From the NCBI GenBank assembly GCA_021826485.1, contig JAKAZX010000193.1, forward strand, positions 1 to 7,523: DNA of 7,523 nucleotides. Reading direction: 5' to 3'. Made by a program: the position numbers and the translations under genes. The notes under the pieces are model-generated. The model saw only the letters and a list, made by a program, of their open reading frames with translations. It was not told where the DNA came from and ran no database searches. Numbering within the stretch: the first letter of the stretch is position 1; every line of letters begins with the position of its first letter. The stretch is from Pseudomonadota bacterium. Lineage in GTDB: Bacteria; Pseudomonadota; Alphaproteobacteria; Acetobacterales; Acetobacteraceae. Shown here piece by piece: positions 1 through 6,594 of the stretch.

Positions 1-753
1 ACGCTGTGCAACATGACGATCGAGGCCGGTGCGCGCATCGGCATGATCGCGCCCGACGACACCACCTTCGCCTATCTGGCAGGCCGGCCGATGGCGCCGC
101 GCGGCGCCATGTGGGAGCGCGCGCTGCAATACTGGCAGACTTTGCCGAGCGACGCGGAGGCGACCTTCGATCGCGAGGTGCGGCTGGATGCCGCCACGCT
201 GGCCCCGCATGTCACCTGGGGCACCACGCCGGAGGAAGCGGCGCCGGTCACCGGCCGCGTCCCCGATCCCGCCGGCGAGCCCGATCCGGCGCGGCGCGCG
301 CGCATGCAGCGCAGCCTCGCCTACATGGATCTGCGTCCCGGCACGGCGTTGCAGGACATCGCGATCGACCGGGTGTTCATCGGGTCCTGCACCAATGCGC
401 GGCTGGACGATCTGCGCGCCGCCGCGGCCGTGGTGGCCGGCCGGCGGGTGAGCGCGCATGTACAGGCGATGGTCGTTCCCGGCTCGGCCACGGTGCGCGC
501 GGCGGCGGAGGCCGAGGGGCTGGACCGCGTGTTCCAGGCCGCCGGGTTCGCTTGGCGGGAGGCCGGATGTTCGATGTGCGTGGCGATGAACGATGACCGG
601 CTTGCGCCCGGGGAACGCTGCGCCTCCACCTCGAACCGCAACTTCGAAGGACGCCAGGGCGCCGGCGGGCGGACGCATCTGATGAGCCCGGCGATGGCTG
701 CTGCCGCCGCGCTCACCGGGCACCTCGCCGACGTGCGGGAGTTGGCGCAATGA
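1..753 (+). CDS. leuC: 3-isopropylmalate dehydratase large subunit (LeuC), 3' part only
   Basis: This is the C-terminal 250 residues of the large subunit of isopropylmalate isomerase, which interconverts 2- and 3-isopropylmalate in cytoplasmic leucine synthesis. The reading frame is open from base 1 (T-L-C-N-M-T-I-E-A-G, a conserved internal LeuC stretch), so the gene starts outside the window. About 215 N-terminal residues are missing if the protein has the usual length of about 466. The three [4Fe-4S] cluster cysteines are visible: Cys130 of the fragment in GSCTNAR, and Cys190 and Cys193 in GCSMC. The conserved C-terminal block ERCASTSNRNFEGRQG is intact, followed by GGRTHL and SPAMAAAAA. 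From memory it follows E. coli LeuC closely over its whole length, so it belongs to the bacterial LeuC branch rather than to archaeal-type homoaconitase. The stop overlaps the leuD start by ATGA, as expected for subunits made in fixed ratio. A paralogue acting on another 2-alkylmalate cannot be excluded. Confidence 0.95.
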   Translation, partial: TLCNMTIEAGARIGMIAPDDTTFAYLAGRPMAPRGAMWERALQYWQTLPSDAEATFDREVRLDAATLAPHVTWGTTPEEAAPVTGRVPDPAGEPDPARRARMQRSLAYMDLRPGTALQDIAIDRVFIGSCTNARLDDLRAAAAVVAGRRVSAHVQAMVVPGSATVRAAAEAEGLDRVFQAAGFAWREAGCSMCVAMNDDRLAPGERCASTSNRNFEGRQGAGGRTHLMSPAMAAAAALTGHLADVRELAQ

Positions 754-1367
754 ACGGATGGACCCGGCTGGCAGGCCCGGCGGCCCCGCTGCCGGCCGAT
801 GATGTGGACACCGACGTGATCTTTCCGGCGCGCTACCTGCTGCTGCTGGAAAAGCAGGGGCTCGGCCGCTTCCTGTTCCACGGCCACCGCTTCGCGCCCG
901 ACGGCAGCGCGAAGCCCGATTTCGTCCTCAACCGGCCGCCCTACGATGCCGCGCGGTTCCTGGTCGCCGGCGCCAATTTCGGCAGCGGGTCGAGCCGCGA
1001 GCAGGCGGTGTGGGCACTGGCCGATTTCGGCATCCGCTGCGTGATCGCCCGCAGCTTCGGCGAAATCTTTGCCGCCAACTGCGCGAAGAACGGCGTGCTG
1101 GCGTTGCCGCTTGCCGAGGCCGACCATGCGCGGGTGATGGCGGCGGCGCAGGCGGGTGACGCGCTTGCCGTCGATCTCGCGTCGCAGACGCTCATGTGTC
1201 GCGACGCATCGCTGCCCATCGTGGTCACGCCCCGCGTACGCCGCGCGCTGATCGAGGGGCTGGACGAAATCGGCACCACCGAGGCCGACGACATGGCCGA
1301 TATCGAGCGGTTCGAGGCAGCGCGCAGAAGCCGCTGCCCCTGGCTGTTCGCCGACGCGCAACCCTGA
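750..1367 (+). CDS. leuD: 3-isopropylmalate dehydratase small subunit (LeuD)
   Basis: This is the small (swivel-domain) subunit that completes the LeuC active site in the cytoplasm. The 205 residues match the usual family length of about 200. Recognisable blocks are the N-terminal GPAAPL and DVDTDVIFPARYL (residues 9-30), PDFVLNRPPY (56-65), NFGSGSSRE (76-84), ALADFGIRCVIARSFGEIF (89-107), NCAKNGVLALPL (110-121) and GLDEIGTT (170-177). The ATG start at 750 overlaps the leuC stop and has a GGGAG ribosome site at 737-741 with an 8-base spacer. Two positions differ from the E. coli-type consensus as I remember it: Ser79 replaces the Cys of FGCGSSRE, and Gln85 replaces the His of SSREHA. The substrate-discriminating loop after the DTD motif reads YLLLLEK and carries no arginine, unlike homoaconitase-type YLRT, so a hydrophobic side chain on the substrate is plausible. 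leuB does not follow; the next gene converges on this one with no gap. Confidence 0.94.
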   Translation: MNGWTRLAGPAAPLPADDVDTDVIFPARYLLLLEKQGLGRFLFHGHRFAPDGSAKPDFVLNRPPYDAARFLVAGANFGSGSSREQAVWALADFGIRCVIARSFGEIFAANCAKNGVLALPLAEADHARVMAAAQAGDALAVDLASQTLMCRDASLPIVVTPRVRRALIEGLDEIGTTEADDMADIERFEAARRSRCPWLFADAQP

Positions 1368-2720
1368 TTACACCGGCGGCCCATCCGCCGCCGGCCGCAC
1401 GACGCGCCCGCCGACCCACACGCGGCGGATCGCCGCGCGATCGGCGGTGTGGATGATGCGGCCGAGCAGGCGTTCGGCCGTGTCGTCCGCCGCATGCGCA
1501 AGATTGCTGCCGGCACCATGCGGATCGATCAGCAGCGCGTCGAACGCATAGCCCGGCCGGAACAGCCCGATCGGCAGGTCGAGCACGATGCCGCCACCGG
1601 CGGTTGCCAGCCAGAACGCGGTGACCGCATCGATGCGCGCGCCTGGCCGGCCGCGATGATGCCGCGCGATCGCGGGATCGACCCCGCTTTCCAGCGCGCG
1701 CGCCGCCGCGATGGCGGTACGGGCCACCTCCAGCACCGACGCGCTGGCGCCGGCGGCGATATCGGTGCCGAGCCCGACATGCACCGCCCGATCGAGCGCC
1801 GCGCGCAGCGGAAACACCGCGTCGCCGAAATAGAAATTGGACAGCGGACAATGCGCGATGCCGGCCCCGGCGCGCCCCACGGCATCCAGATCGGCGTCAT
1901 CCATGAAGATGCCATGTGCCAGCACGGTCCGCCGCGTCAGCAGGCCGAAGCCCGCGAGCGCCGCGGTATCGCCGTAGCCGCAGCGCGCGCGGACATGCGC
2001 GTCCTGCCAGTCGCTTTCCGAACAATGCGTCTGCACATGCGCCCCCGACTCGGCAGCGAGCCGGCCGAGCCGGCGCAGCAGGTCATCGCTGCAGGCCGGG
2101 ATGAAGCGCGGCGTGATGGCCGGCCATACCAGCGGGGTCGCATTGCCGGGCAGCGCGCGCACCGCTGCGATCAGCGCGCGCGTCTCGGCTTCGGCGCAAT
2201 CCGCGGATGCGTCGCGATAGAAGTCCGGGCACTGCCCGGGATGGTCCATCGCCACCCGCCCGACCACCGCACGCTGGCCGTGGCGCAGGCAGGTTTCCGC
2301 GAGGCGGATCGTCGCCGCCAGATGGCGGGAGGCGAAATACACCGCCGTCGTGGTGCCGTTGGCCAGCAGCGTCGCCACCAGATCGTCATAGACGGCAGCG
2401 GCATAGTCGGTGTCGGCGAAGCGCGCCTCCAGCGGGAAGGTGTCGGCGTGCAGCCAATCCCGCAGTGGCCGGTCGAGGGCCGTGCCGCGCTGCGGCCATT
2501 GCGGCGCATGGATGTGCAAATCGCACAGGCCGGGCAGCAGCACCTGCTGCGGGGCGAGCATGACCAGCGGGCCGGCCGGCAACGGCACCGCCCCGGCCGG
2601 CCGCACCGCGCGGATCATCCCCGCGTCATCGACCTCGATCAGCGCATCGGGGAGCAGTTCCAGCCGGTCCGCCGCGGGCGCGTGCAGCGCCCGCCCGCGG
2701 ACCGCGAAACCGCCTGTCAC
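1368..2720 (-). CDS. guaD: Guanine deaminase-type amidohydrolase
   Basis: This is a 450-residue metal-dependent hydrolase of the amidohydrolase superfamily; the best match is guanine deaminase (guanine + H2O to xanthine + NH3; E. coli GuaD is about 440 residues). Visible features, with conserved roles taken from the family, are the metal ligands His69 and His71 in DLHIHAPQ (Gln74 follows), TFPLEARF (94-101), GTTTAVYFA (122-130), TPRFIPACS (203-211) with the substrate-binding Arg205, THCSE (231-235) with His232 and catalytic Glu235, LAHG (267-270) with His269, HCPLSN (290-295) and GLGTD (316-320) with Asp320. An N-terminal beta-sandwich part (1-65) and a C-terminal return (385-440) frame the barrel. 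I chose the GTG start at 2720 because it overlaps the stop of the upstream dehydratase (GTGA) and gives the family length. No strong ribosome site precedes it, so translation is probably coupled. TFPLEARF and the TPRF block argue for guanine deaminase over other aminohydrolases, but the sugar-acid neighbours leave the true substrate open. Confidence 0.86.
   Translation of the reverse strand: MTGGFAVRGRALHAPAADRLELLPDALIEVDDAGMIRAVRPAGAVPLPAGPLVMLAPQQVLLPGLCDLHIHAPQWPQRGTALDRPLRDWLHADTFPLEARFADTDYAAAVYDDLVATLLANGTTTAVYFASRHLAATIRLAETCLRHGQRAVVGRVAMDHPGQCPDFYRDASADCAEAETRALIAAVRALPGNATPLVWPAITPRFIPACSDDLLRRLGRLAAESGAHVQTHCSESDWQDAHVRARCGYGDTAALAGFGLLTRRTVLAHGIFMDDADLDAVGRAGAGIAHCPLSNFYFGDAVFPLRAALDRAVHVGLGTDIAAGASASVLEVARTAIAAARALESGVDPAIARHHRGRPGARIDAVTAFWLATAGGGIVLDLPIGLFRPGYAFDALLIDPHGAGSNLAHAADDTAERLLGRIIHTADRAAIRRVWVGGRVVRPAADGPPV
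1374..1390. terminator. GC-rich inverted repeat at the leuD/guaD convergent junction, possible bidirectional terminator
   Basis: CGGCGG (1374-1379), a 5-base loop (1380-1384) and CCGCCG (1385-1390) form a perfect 6-bp GC stem. It lies just after the leuD stop and within the last codons of the convergent guanine deaminase gene. There is no T-tract on either side, so it is not a classical intrinsic terminator. Six-bp GC stems also arise by chance in DNA of this composition. Its position between two converging genes is the only reason to list it. Confidence 0.22.
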
Positions 2721-4240
2721 ATCGTCGCACCCAGTTGCCAGGGCGCGAACTCCTCCGAGCCGAAGTCGAACGCCTCGCTTTTGGTGCGCTCGCCGCCGGC
2801 CACGCGCAGGATCAGATCGAAGATGCGCGCGCCGCATTGCTGCACGGTCTCGTCGCCGTCCAGGATGGCGCCGCAGTTCACGTCCATGTCGTCCTGCATG
2901 CGGGTATACATCGGCGTGTTGGTGGCGAGCTTGATCGAGGGCGCGGGCTTGCAGCCGAACACGCTGCCGCGGCCGGTGGTGAAGCACACCAGATTGGCGC
3001 CGCCCGCCACCTGCCCGGTGGCGGCCACCGGGTCGTAGCCGGGCGTGTCCATGAAGACGAAGCCGCGCGCCGTCACCGGCTCGGCATAGCGCACCACATC
3101 GACCAGATTGGTGCTGCCGCATTTCGCCATCGCGCCCAGCGACTTCTCCAGGATCGTGGTCAGCCCGCCGGCCTTGTTGCCGGGCGAGGGATTGGCGTTC
3201 ATCTCCGCCCCCTCGCGCTTCGTGTAATCCTCCCACCAGCGCATCAGGTCGACCAGTTTCTGCCCGACTTCCCGCGACACCGCGCGGCGGGTCAGCAGGT
3301 GTTCGGCCCCGTACGTCTCCGGTGTCTCGCTCAGGATCACCGTGCCGCCGTTGCGTACCACGAGGTCGCTCGCGGCACCCAGCGCGGGGTTGGCGGAGAC
3401 GCCCGAATACCCGTCCGACCCGCCGCATTGCAGCGCGACCGTCAGGTGGCTTGCCGCCACCGGCTGCCGCTGCACGCGGTTGGCCTCCTGCAGCGCCTCC
3501 TTCACGAAGTCGATGCCGGCGGCGACGGTTTTGCGGCTGCCGCCCATCTCCTGGATGTCCATTTTGCGCAGCCGGCCGGCCAGCCGCTGCTCCTCCATCA
3601 GCCCGCCGATCTGGTTCACCTCGCAACCGAGGCCGAGCACGATGACGCTGTGGAAGTTCACGTGCCGCGCAAAGCCGCCGAGGGTCCGGCGCAGCACCGT
3701 CAGCGGCTCGCCCATCGTCATGCCGCAGCCGGTCTTGTGGGTCAGCGCCACCACGCCATCGACATTCGGGTAGTCGGCCAGCGGGTCGGCGCCGGTGAAC
3801 GGATTGCGCTTGAAATAGTCGGCGACCACGTCGGCAACATGGGCGGAGCAGTTCACGCTGGTCAGGATGCCGATGTAGTTGCGCGTCGCCACCTGTCCGT
3901 CCGGGCGCACGATGCCCTGGAAGGTCGCCGGCGGGTCGAGATAGGCGGTCGGCGTCGCGGCCTCGCCGAAGGCGTAGTCCTTGGCGAAGTCGCCCATGCC
4001 GCAGTTGTGAACATGGACATGCTCCCCCGGCGCGATCGGTGCGGTGGCGAAGCCGATGATCTGGCCGTAGCGGCGGATCGCCTCCCCCGCCGCGTGCGGG
4101 CGGGTGGCGACCTTGTGGCCGGCGGGGATGCGCGCCTGGGCCACCACCCCCTCCGCCACCGGCGCGCCGGGCAGCAGGGTCGCGCGGGCGATCACCACGC
4201 CGTCATCGGGATGCAGGCGGATCACGGGGGGTGGGGCCAT
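2717..4240 (-). CDS. UxaA/GarD-family dehydratase (altronate or galactarate dehydratase type)
   Basis: This 507-residue cytoplasmic hydro-lyase belongs to the family that removes water from aldonates or aldarates (altronate, galactarate) to give 2-keto-3-deoxy acids. An N-terminal SAF domain covers about residues 6-80. The catalytic part begins at TRNYIGIL (119-126) and includes HKTGCGMTMGEP (168-179), GLGCEVNQIGGL (203-214), QCGGSDGYSGVSANPALG (271-288), NPSPGNKAGGLTTILEKSLG (350-369), GRGSVFGCKPAPSIKLATN (423-441) and VNCGAI (454-459). Length and domain order match the single-chain form; family members often need a divalent metal such as Fe(II). The ATG at 4240 has a GGAG ribosome site 8 bases upstream, inside the 18-base gap after the aldolase gene. 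The end overlaps the guanine deaminase start by 4 bases. The sulfolactate sulfo-lyase SuyAB belongs to the same family but is split into two subunits, so it is less likely. The exact substrate cannot be read from the sequence. Confidence 0.92.
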   Translation of the reverse strand: MAPPPVIRLHPDDGVVIARATLLPGAPVAEGVVAQARIPAGHKVATRPHAAGEAIRRYGQIIGFATAPIAPGEHVHVHNCGMGDFAKDYAFGEAATPTAYLDPPATFQGIVRPDGQVATRNYIGILTSVNCSAHVADVVADYFKRNPFTGADPLADYPNVDGVVALTHKTGCGMTMGEPLTVLRRTLGGFARHVNFHSVIVLGLGCEVNQIGGLMEEQRLAGRLRKMDIQEMGGSRKTVAAGIDFVKEALQEANRVQRQPVAASHLTVALQCGGSDGYSGVSANPALGAASDLVVRNGGTVILSETPETYGAEHLLTRRAVSREVGQKLVDLMRWWEDYTKREGAEMNANPSPGNKAGGLTTILEKSLGAMAKCGSTNLVDVVRYAEPVTARGFVFMDTPGYDPVAATGQVAGGANLVCFTTGRGSVFGCKPAPSIKLATNTPMYTRMQDDMDVNCGAILDGDETVQQCGARIFDLILRVAGGERTKSEAFDFGSEEFAPWQLGATM

Positions 4241-4258
4241 GGGCGGAACTCCGTCAGG

Positions 4259-5032
4259 TCAGGCGAGCGGACTCTCGTGGCGGATGCTGGCAACCGCGGT
4301 GCGCGCGGCCATTGCCATCAGCGAGGAGTCGTTGGCGATGGTGACCAGCCGGAACCCCATGCCGATCGCGCGGACGGCATAGGCCGCGCCGCCGGTATGG
4401 ATGCCGGCCTTCAGGCCGCGCGCGTCGCAGGCGGCGATGATGCGATCATAGATCGCCAGCATCTCCGGCTCCTCGCGGTCCAGCTTCGGCACCAGCCCGT
4501 GCGAGAAGCCGAGGTCGGAGGGGCCGATATAGACGCCGGCGAGGCCAGGCGTATCCAGGATCGCGTCCAGATTCGCCACCGCCTCCCGCGTTTCGATCAT
4601 CGGCAGGCACAGCACCTCGTCATTCGCGGTCTTCTGATAGCTGCTGGCGACGCCGTAGCTGACCATGCGGATCGGGCCGTTGCTGCGCGTGCCGTCCGGC
4701 GGATATTTGCAGGCGGTGACGAAGGCGGCGGCCTGCTCCGCCGTGTTCACCATCGGGCAGATCACGCCATAGGCGCCGCCGTCCAGCACTTTGCCGATGA
4801 TCCCGGGCTCGTTCCACGGCACCCGCACCATCGGGGTGACGGGATGCGCTTGCATCGCCTGGAAGCAGGCGATCATCGAGTGGTAGTCCTGCACGCCGTG
4901 CTGCAGATCGACGGTGACGGAATCGAAACCGCACTGCGCGATCGTTTCCGCCGCGAAGCCGGAGGGGATCGCGAGCCAGCCGTTCACCACGGCCTTGCCC
5001 TCGGCCCAGATCTGCTTGACCTTGTTCGCCAT
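4259..5032 (-). CDS. HpcH/HpaI-family class II pyruvate aldolase
   Basis: This is a 257-residue metal-dependent aldolase of the HpcH/HpaI family, which cleaves 2-keto-4-hydroxy acids to pyruvate and an aldehyde or semialdehyde. The key residues fall almost at the positions of E. coli HpcH (His45, Arg70, Glu149, Asp175): His45 in VDLQHG, Arg70 in VRVPWNE, Glu147 in LPMIET (metal) and Asp173 in GPSDLG (metal). I start at the ATG at 5032 because this gives the matching numbering. An upstream in-frame GTG at 5044 would add four residues, but the GGGAGG ribosome site (5045-5050) touches that GTG directly, whereas it lies 12 bases from the ATG. It is the first gene of the leftward operon; the dehydratase follows after 18 bases. 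Likely substrates are 2-keto-3-deoxy sugar acids made by that neighbour, for example 2-keto-3-deoxy-glucarate or 2-keto-3-deoxy-rhamnonate. The homoprotocatechuate product (HpaI proper) is less likely, since no aromatic-pathway gene is near. Confidence 0.93.
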   Translation of the reverse strand: MANKVKQIWAEGKAVVNGWLAIPSGFAAETIAQCGFDSVTVDLQHGVQDYHSMIACFQAMQAHPVTPMVRVPWNEPGIIGKVLDGGAYGVICPMVNTAEQAAAFVTACKYPPDGTRSNGPIRMVSYGVASSYQKTANDEVLCLPMIETREAVANLDAILDTPGLAGVYIGPSDLGFSHGLVPKLDREEPEMLAIYDRIIAACDARGLKAGIHTGGAAYAVRAIGMGFRLVTIANDSSLMAMAARTAVASIRHESPLA

Positions 5033-5067
5033 CGCCGCGCGCACCCTCCCGTCCCTTCGACGCAGCC

Positions 5068-5096
5068 ACGCTAGGCGCCGGCCGGGGTGGGGTCAA
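5068..5096 (-). promoter_or_regulatory. Candidate sigma70-type promoter of the leftward aldolase-dehydratase-deaminase operon
   Basis: Read on the minus strand, a -35 box TTGACC (5096-5091) and a -10 box TAGCGT (5073-5068) are separated by exactly 17 bases. The -35 box matches 5 of 6 consensus bases and the -10 box matches 3 of 6, including the key T, A and final T. Transcription would start near 5061, leaving a leader of about 30 bases before the ATG at 5032 that contains the GGGAGG ribosome site. It sits in the only divergent gap of the window (5033-5125, 93 bases). I see no equally good promoter for the rightward gene there, nor a convincing operator palindrome. Confidence 0.45.
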
Positions 5097-5125
5097 TTCG
5101 GGCGGCGCAGCCCTGGGACCAGAGA

Positions 5126-6508
5126 ATGTCAAGCCCTGTCGAGACCGTCATTGCCGAAGCCGCCCGGTTCCTGGGCGACCGCCTGACCGTGAACACCGCG
5201 CTGCGCGAGCAGCACAGCCACGGGGAGGATGCGCAGCCGCCGCGCCTGCCCGATGCCGTCGCATTCGTGCAGACGACCGAGGAGGTCGCGCGGCTGCTGG
5301 CGCTGTGCCACGCCCAGGGCGTGCCGGTGGTGCCGTTCGGCGGCGGCACCTCGCTGGAAGGGCACGTGACGCCGGTGCGCGGCGGCATCAGCCTGGACCT
5401 GTCGCGCATGACGCAGGTGCTGGAGGTGAACCAGGCGGACATGGACTGCCGCATCGAGGCGGGCGTGACCCGGCCGGCGCTGAACCGGCATCTGCGCGAC
5501 CAGGGGCTGTTCTTCCCGGTCGATCCCGGCGCCGGGGAGGCCACCATCGGCGGCATGTGCGCGACGCGGGCGAGCGGCACCAACGCCGTGCGCTACGGCA
5601 CCATCCGGGAGAATGTGCTGGGCCTGACCGTGGTGCTTGCCGACGGCCGGGTGATCCGCACCGGCGGGCGGGTGCGCAAATCGGCGACCGGCTACGACCT
5701 GACCCGGCTGTTCATCGGCTCGGAAGGCACGCTCGGCGTGATCACCGAAATCCAGCTCCGCCTGCACGGCATTCCGGAGGCGGCGAGTGTCGCGACCTGC
5801 CAGTATTCCGATCTCGCCGGCGCGGTGGAAACGGTGATCGCGGTGATGCAGGGCGGCATCCCGGTCGCCCGCATCGAACTGCTGGACGAGGTGCAGATGG
5901 CCGCCTGCATCGCCTACTCCAAACTCGACGGGCTGGAGGCGGCGCCCACGCTGTTGTTCGAGTTCCACGGCACCCCCGCCTCGGTCGCCGAGCAGGCGGG
6001 CAACGCGGAGGCGATCGCGGCCGGCTTCGGCGCACGCGGCTTCCGCTGGGCGACCGACCCGGAGGAGCGGACGCGGCTGTGGCAGGCGCGGCATGATGCC
6101 TACTGGGCCTGCATGGCGACGGCGCCGGGGCACAAGGGGCTGACCACCGATACCGTCGTGCCGATCTCCCGCCTTGCCGAGGCGGTGCTGGGCGCCAAGC
6201 GGGACATCGCCGAATCCGGCCTGTCGGCGCCGATCGTCGGCCATGTCGGGGACGGCAATTTCCACGCCCTGATCCTGGTGCCGCCCGAGCCGGACGGGCT
6301 GGCCCGCGCCTGGGCGCTGGACCGCAGGCTGGTGGCAAGGGCGCTGGCGCTCGGCGGATCGTGCAGCGGGGAGCATGGCGTGGGGATCGGCAAGCGCGAG
6401 TTCCTGGAGCAGGAGCACGGGGCGGAGGCGCTGGCGGTGATGCGCGCGGTGAAGGCGACGCTCGATCCGCGCGGCATCCTCAATCCCGGCAAGCTGTTCC
6501 TGAACTGA
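5126..6508 (+). CDS. FAD-linked D-2-hydroxyacid dehydrogenase (D-lactate dehydrogenase / GlcD family)
   Basis: This 460-residue flavoprotein of the vanillyl-alcohol-oxidase fold oxidises a D-2-hydroxyacid (D-lactate, glycolate or relatives) to the 2-oxoacid and passes electrons to the respiratory chain or another acceptor. The N-terminal FAD-binding domain shows VPFGGGTSLEGH (69-80), DPGAGEATIGGMCATRASG (133-151) and GSEGTLGVIT (198-207). The C-terminal domain carries HVGDGNFH (373-380) and SGEHGVG (414-420). His373, His380 and Glu416 correspond to the metal site described for mammalian LDHD and D2HGDH. It ends with the family signature NPGKLF (453-458). The ATG at 5126 gives a normal N-terminus behind a weak GGGA site (5115-5118). 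A GTG at 5087 would add 13 unsupported residues and is rejected. No GlcE or GlcF gene follows, so this resembles the single-subunit LDHD/Dld1 type rather than a glycolate oxidase complex. It is transcribed away from the aldolase operon and precedes the regulator. Confidence 0.92.
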   Translation: MSSPVETVIAEAARFLGDRLTVNTALREQHSHGEDAQPPRLPDAVAFVQTTEEVARLLALCHAQGVPVVPFGGGTSLEGHVTPVRGGISLDLSRMTQVLEVNQADMDCRIEAGVTRPALNRHLRDQGLFFPVDPGAGEATIGGMCATRASGTNAVRYGTIRENVLGLTVVLADGRVIRTGGRVRKSATGYDLTRLFIGSEGTLGVITEIQLRLHGIPEAASVATCQYSDLAGAVETVIAVMQGGIPVARIELLDEVQMAACIAYSKLDGLEAAPTLLFEFHGTPASVAEQAGNAEAIAAGFGARGFRWATDPEERTRLWQARHDAYWACMATAPGHKGLTTDTVVPISRLAEAVLGAKRDIAESGLSAPIVGHVGDGNFHALILVPPEPDGLARAWALDRRLVARALALGGSCSGEHGVGIGKREFLEQEHGAEALAVMRAVKATLDPRGILNPGKLFLN

Positions 6509-6552
6509 GCCGGACGGGCGGGGGGATATGCTGCTGCAACGGTCGCATGTAA

Positions 6553-6565
6553 CGTGCGCGGCACG
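6553..6565. promoter_or_regulatory. Small inverted repeat upstream of the GntR gene, possible operator
   Basis: CGTGC (6553-6557), GCG (6558-6560) and GCACG (6561-6565) form a perfect 5-bp inverted repeat in the 86-base gap between the dehydrogenase stop and the regulator start. A TAACGT hexamer (6550-6555) touching it could be a -10 box, but there is no matching -35 box. GntR proteins bind short palindromes and often repress themselves, which is the only reason to mention it. The same palindrome is not evident in the divergent gap 5033-5125, which weakens the case. Confidence 0.2.
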
Positions 6566-6594
6566 AGCAGCCAGCACGGGAGCAGCGGACCGCC

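Noticed and set aside
1449..3038. A 529-codon plus-strand open frame opposite the deaminase and dehydratase genes
   Set aside because: It lacks recognisable motifs and has shadow-frame composition; the opposite strand encodes intact catalytic motifs throughout.
2721..3626. A long upstream extension of the deaminase frame to 3626 (752 residues in total), looking like a fusion protein
   Set aside because: The extension runs inside the dehydratase gene in another frame and is low-complexity Arg/Gly/Ala. The amidohydrolase homology begins right after the GTG at 2720, which gives the normal family length.
2735..5074. A 779-codon open frame on the plus strand opposite the dehydratase and aldolase genes
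   Set aside because: Its translation is rich in His, Arg, Gly and Ala with no domain pattern. It mirrors two well-conserved minus-strand proteins, and long antisense frames are expected in DNA with strong third-position G/C bias.
5100..5113. GGGC-N6-GCCC inverted repeat just upstream of the dehydrogenase start as a regulator operator
   Set aside because: A 4-bp GC arm is too short to mean anything in DNA of this composition, and it does not resemble the repeat upstream of the regulator gene.
5129..6577. A 482-codon minus-strand open frame opposite the FAD dehydrogenase
   Set aside because: The plus strand has every FAD-binding and metal-site motif in order. The antisense product is His/Arg/Gly-rich without domain structure.
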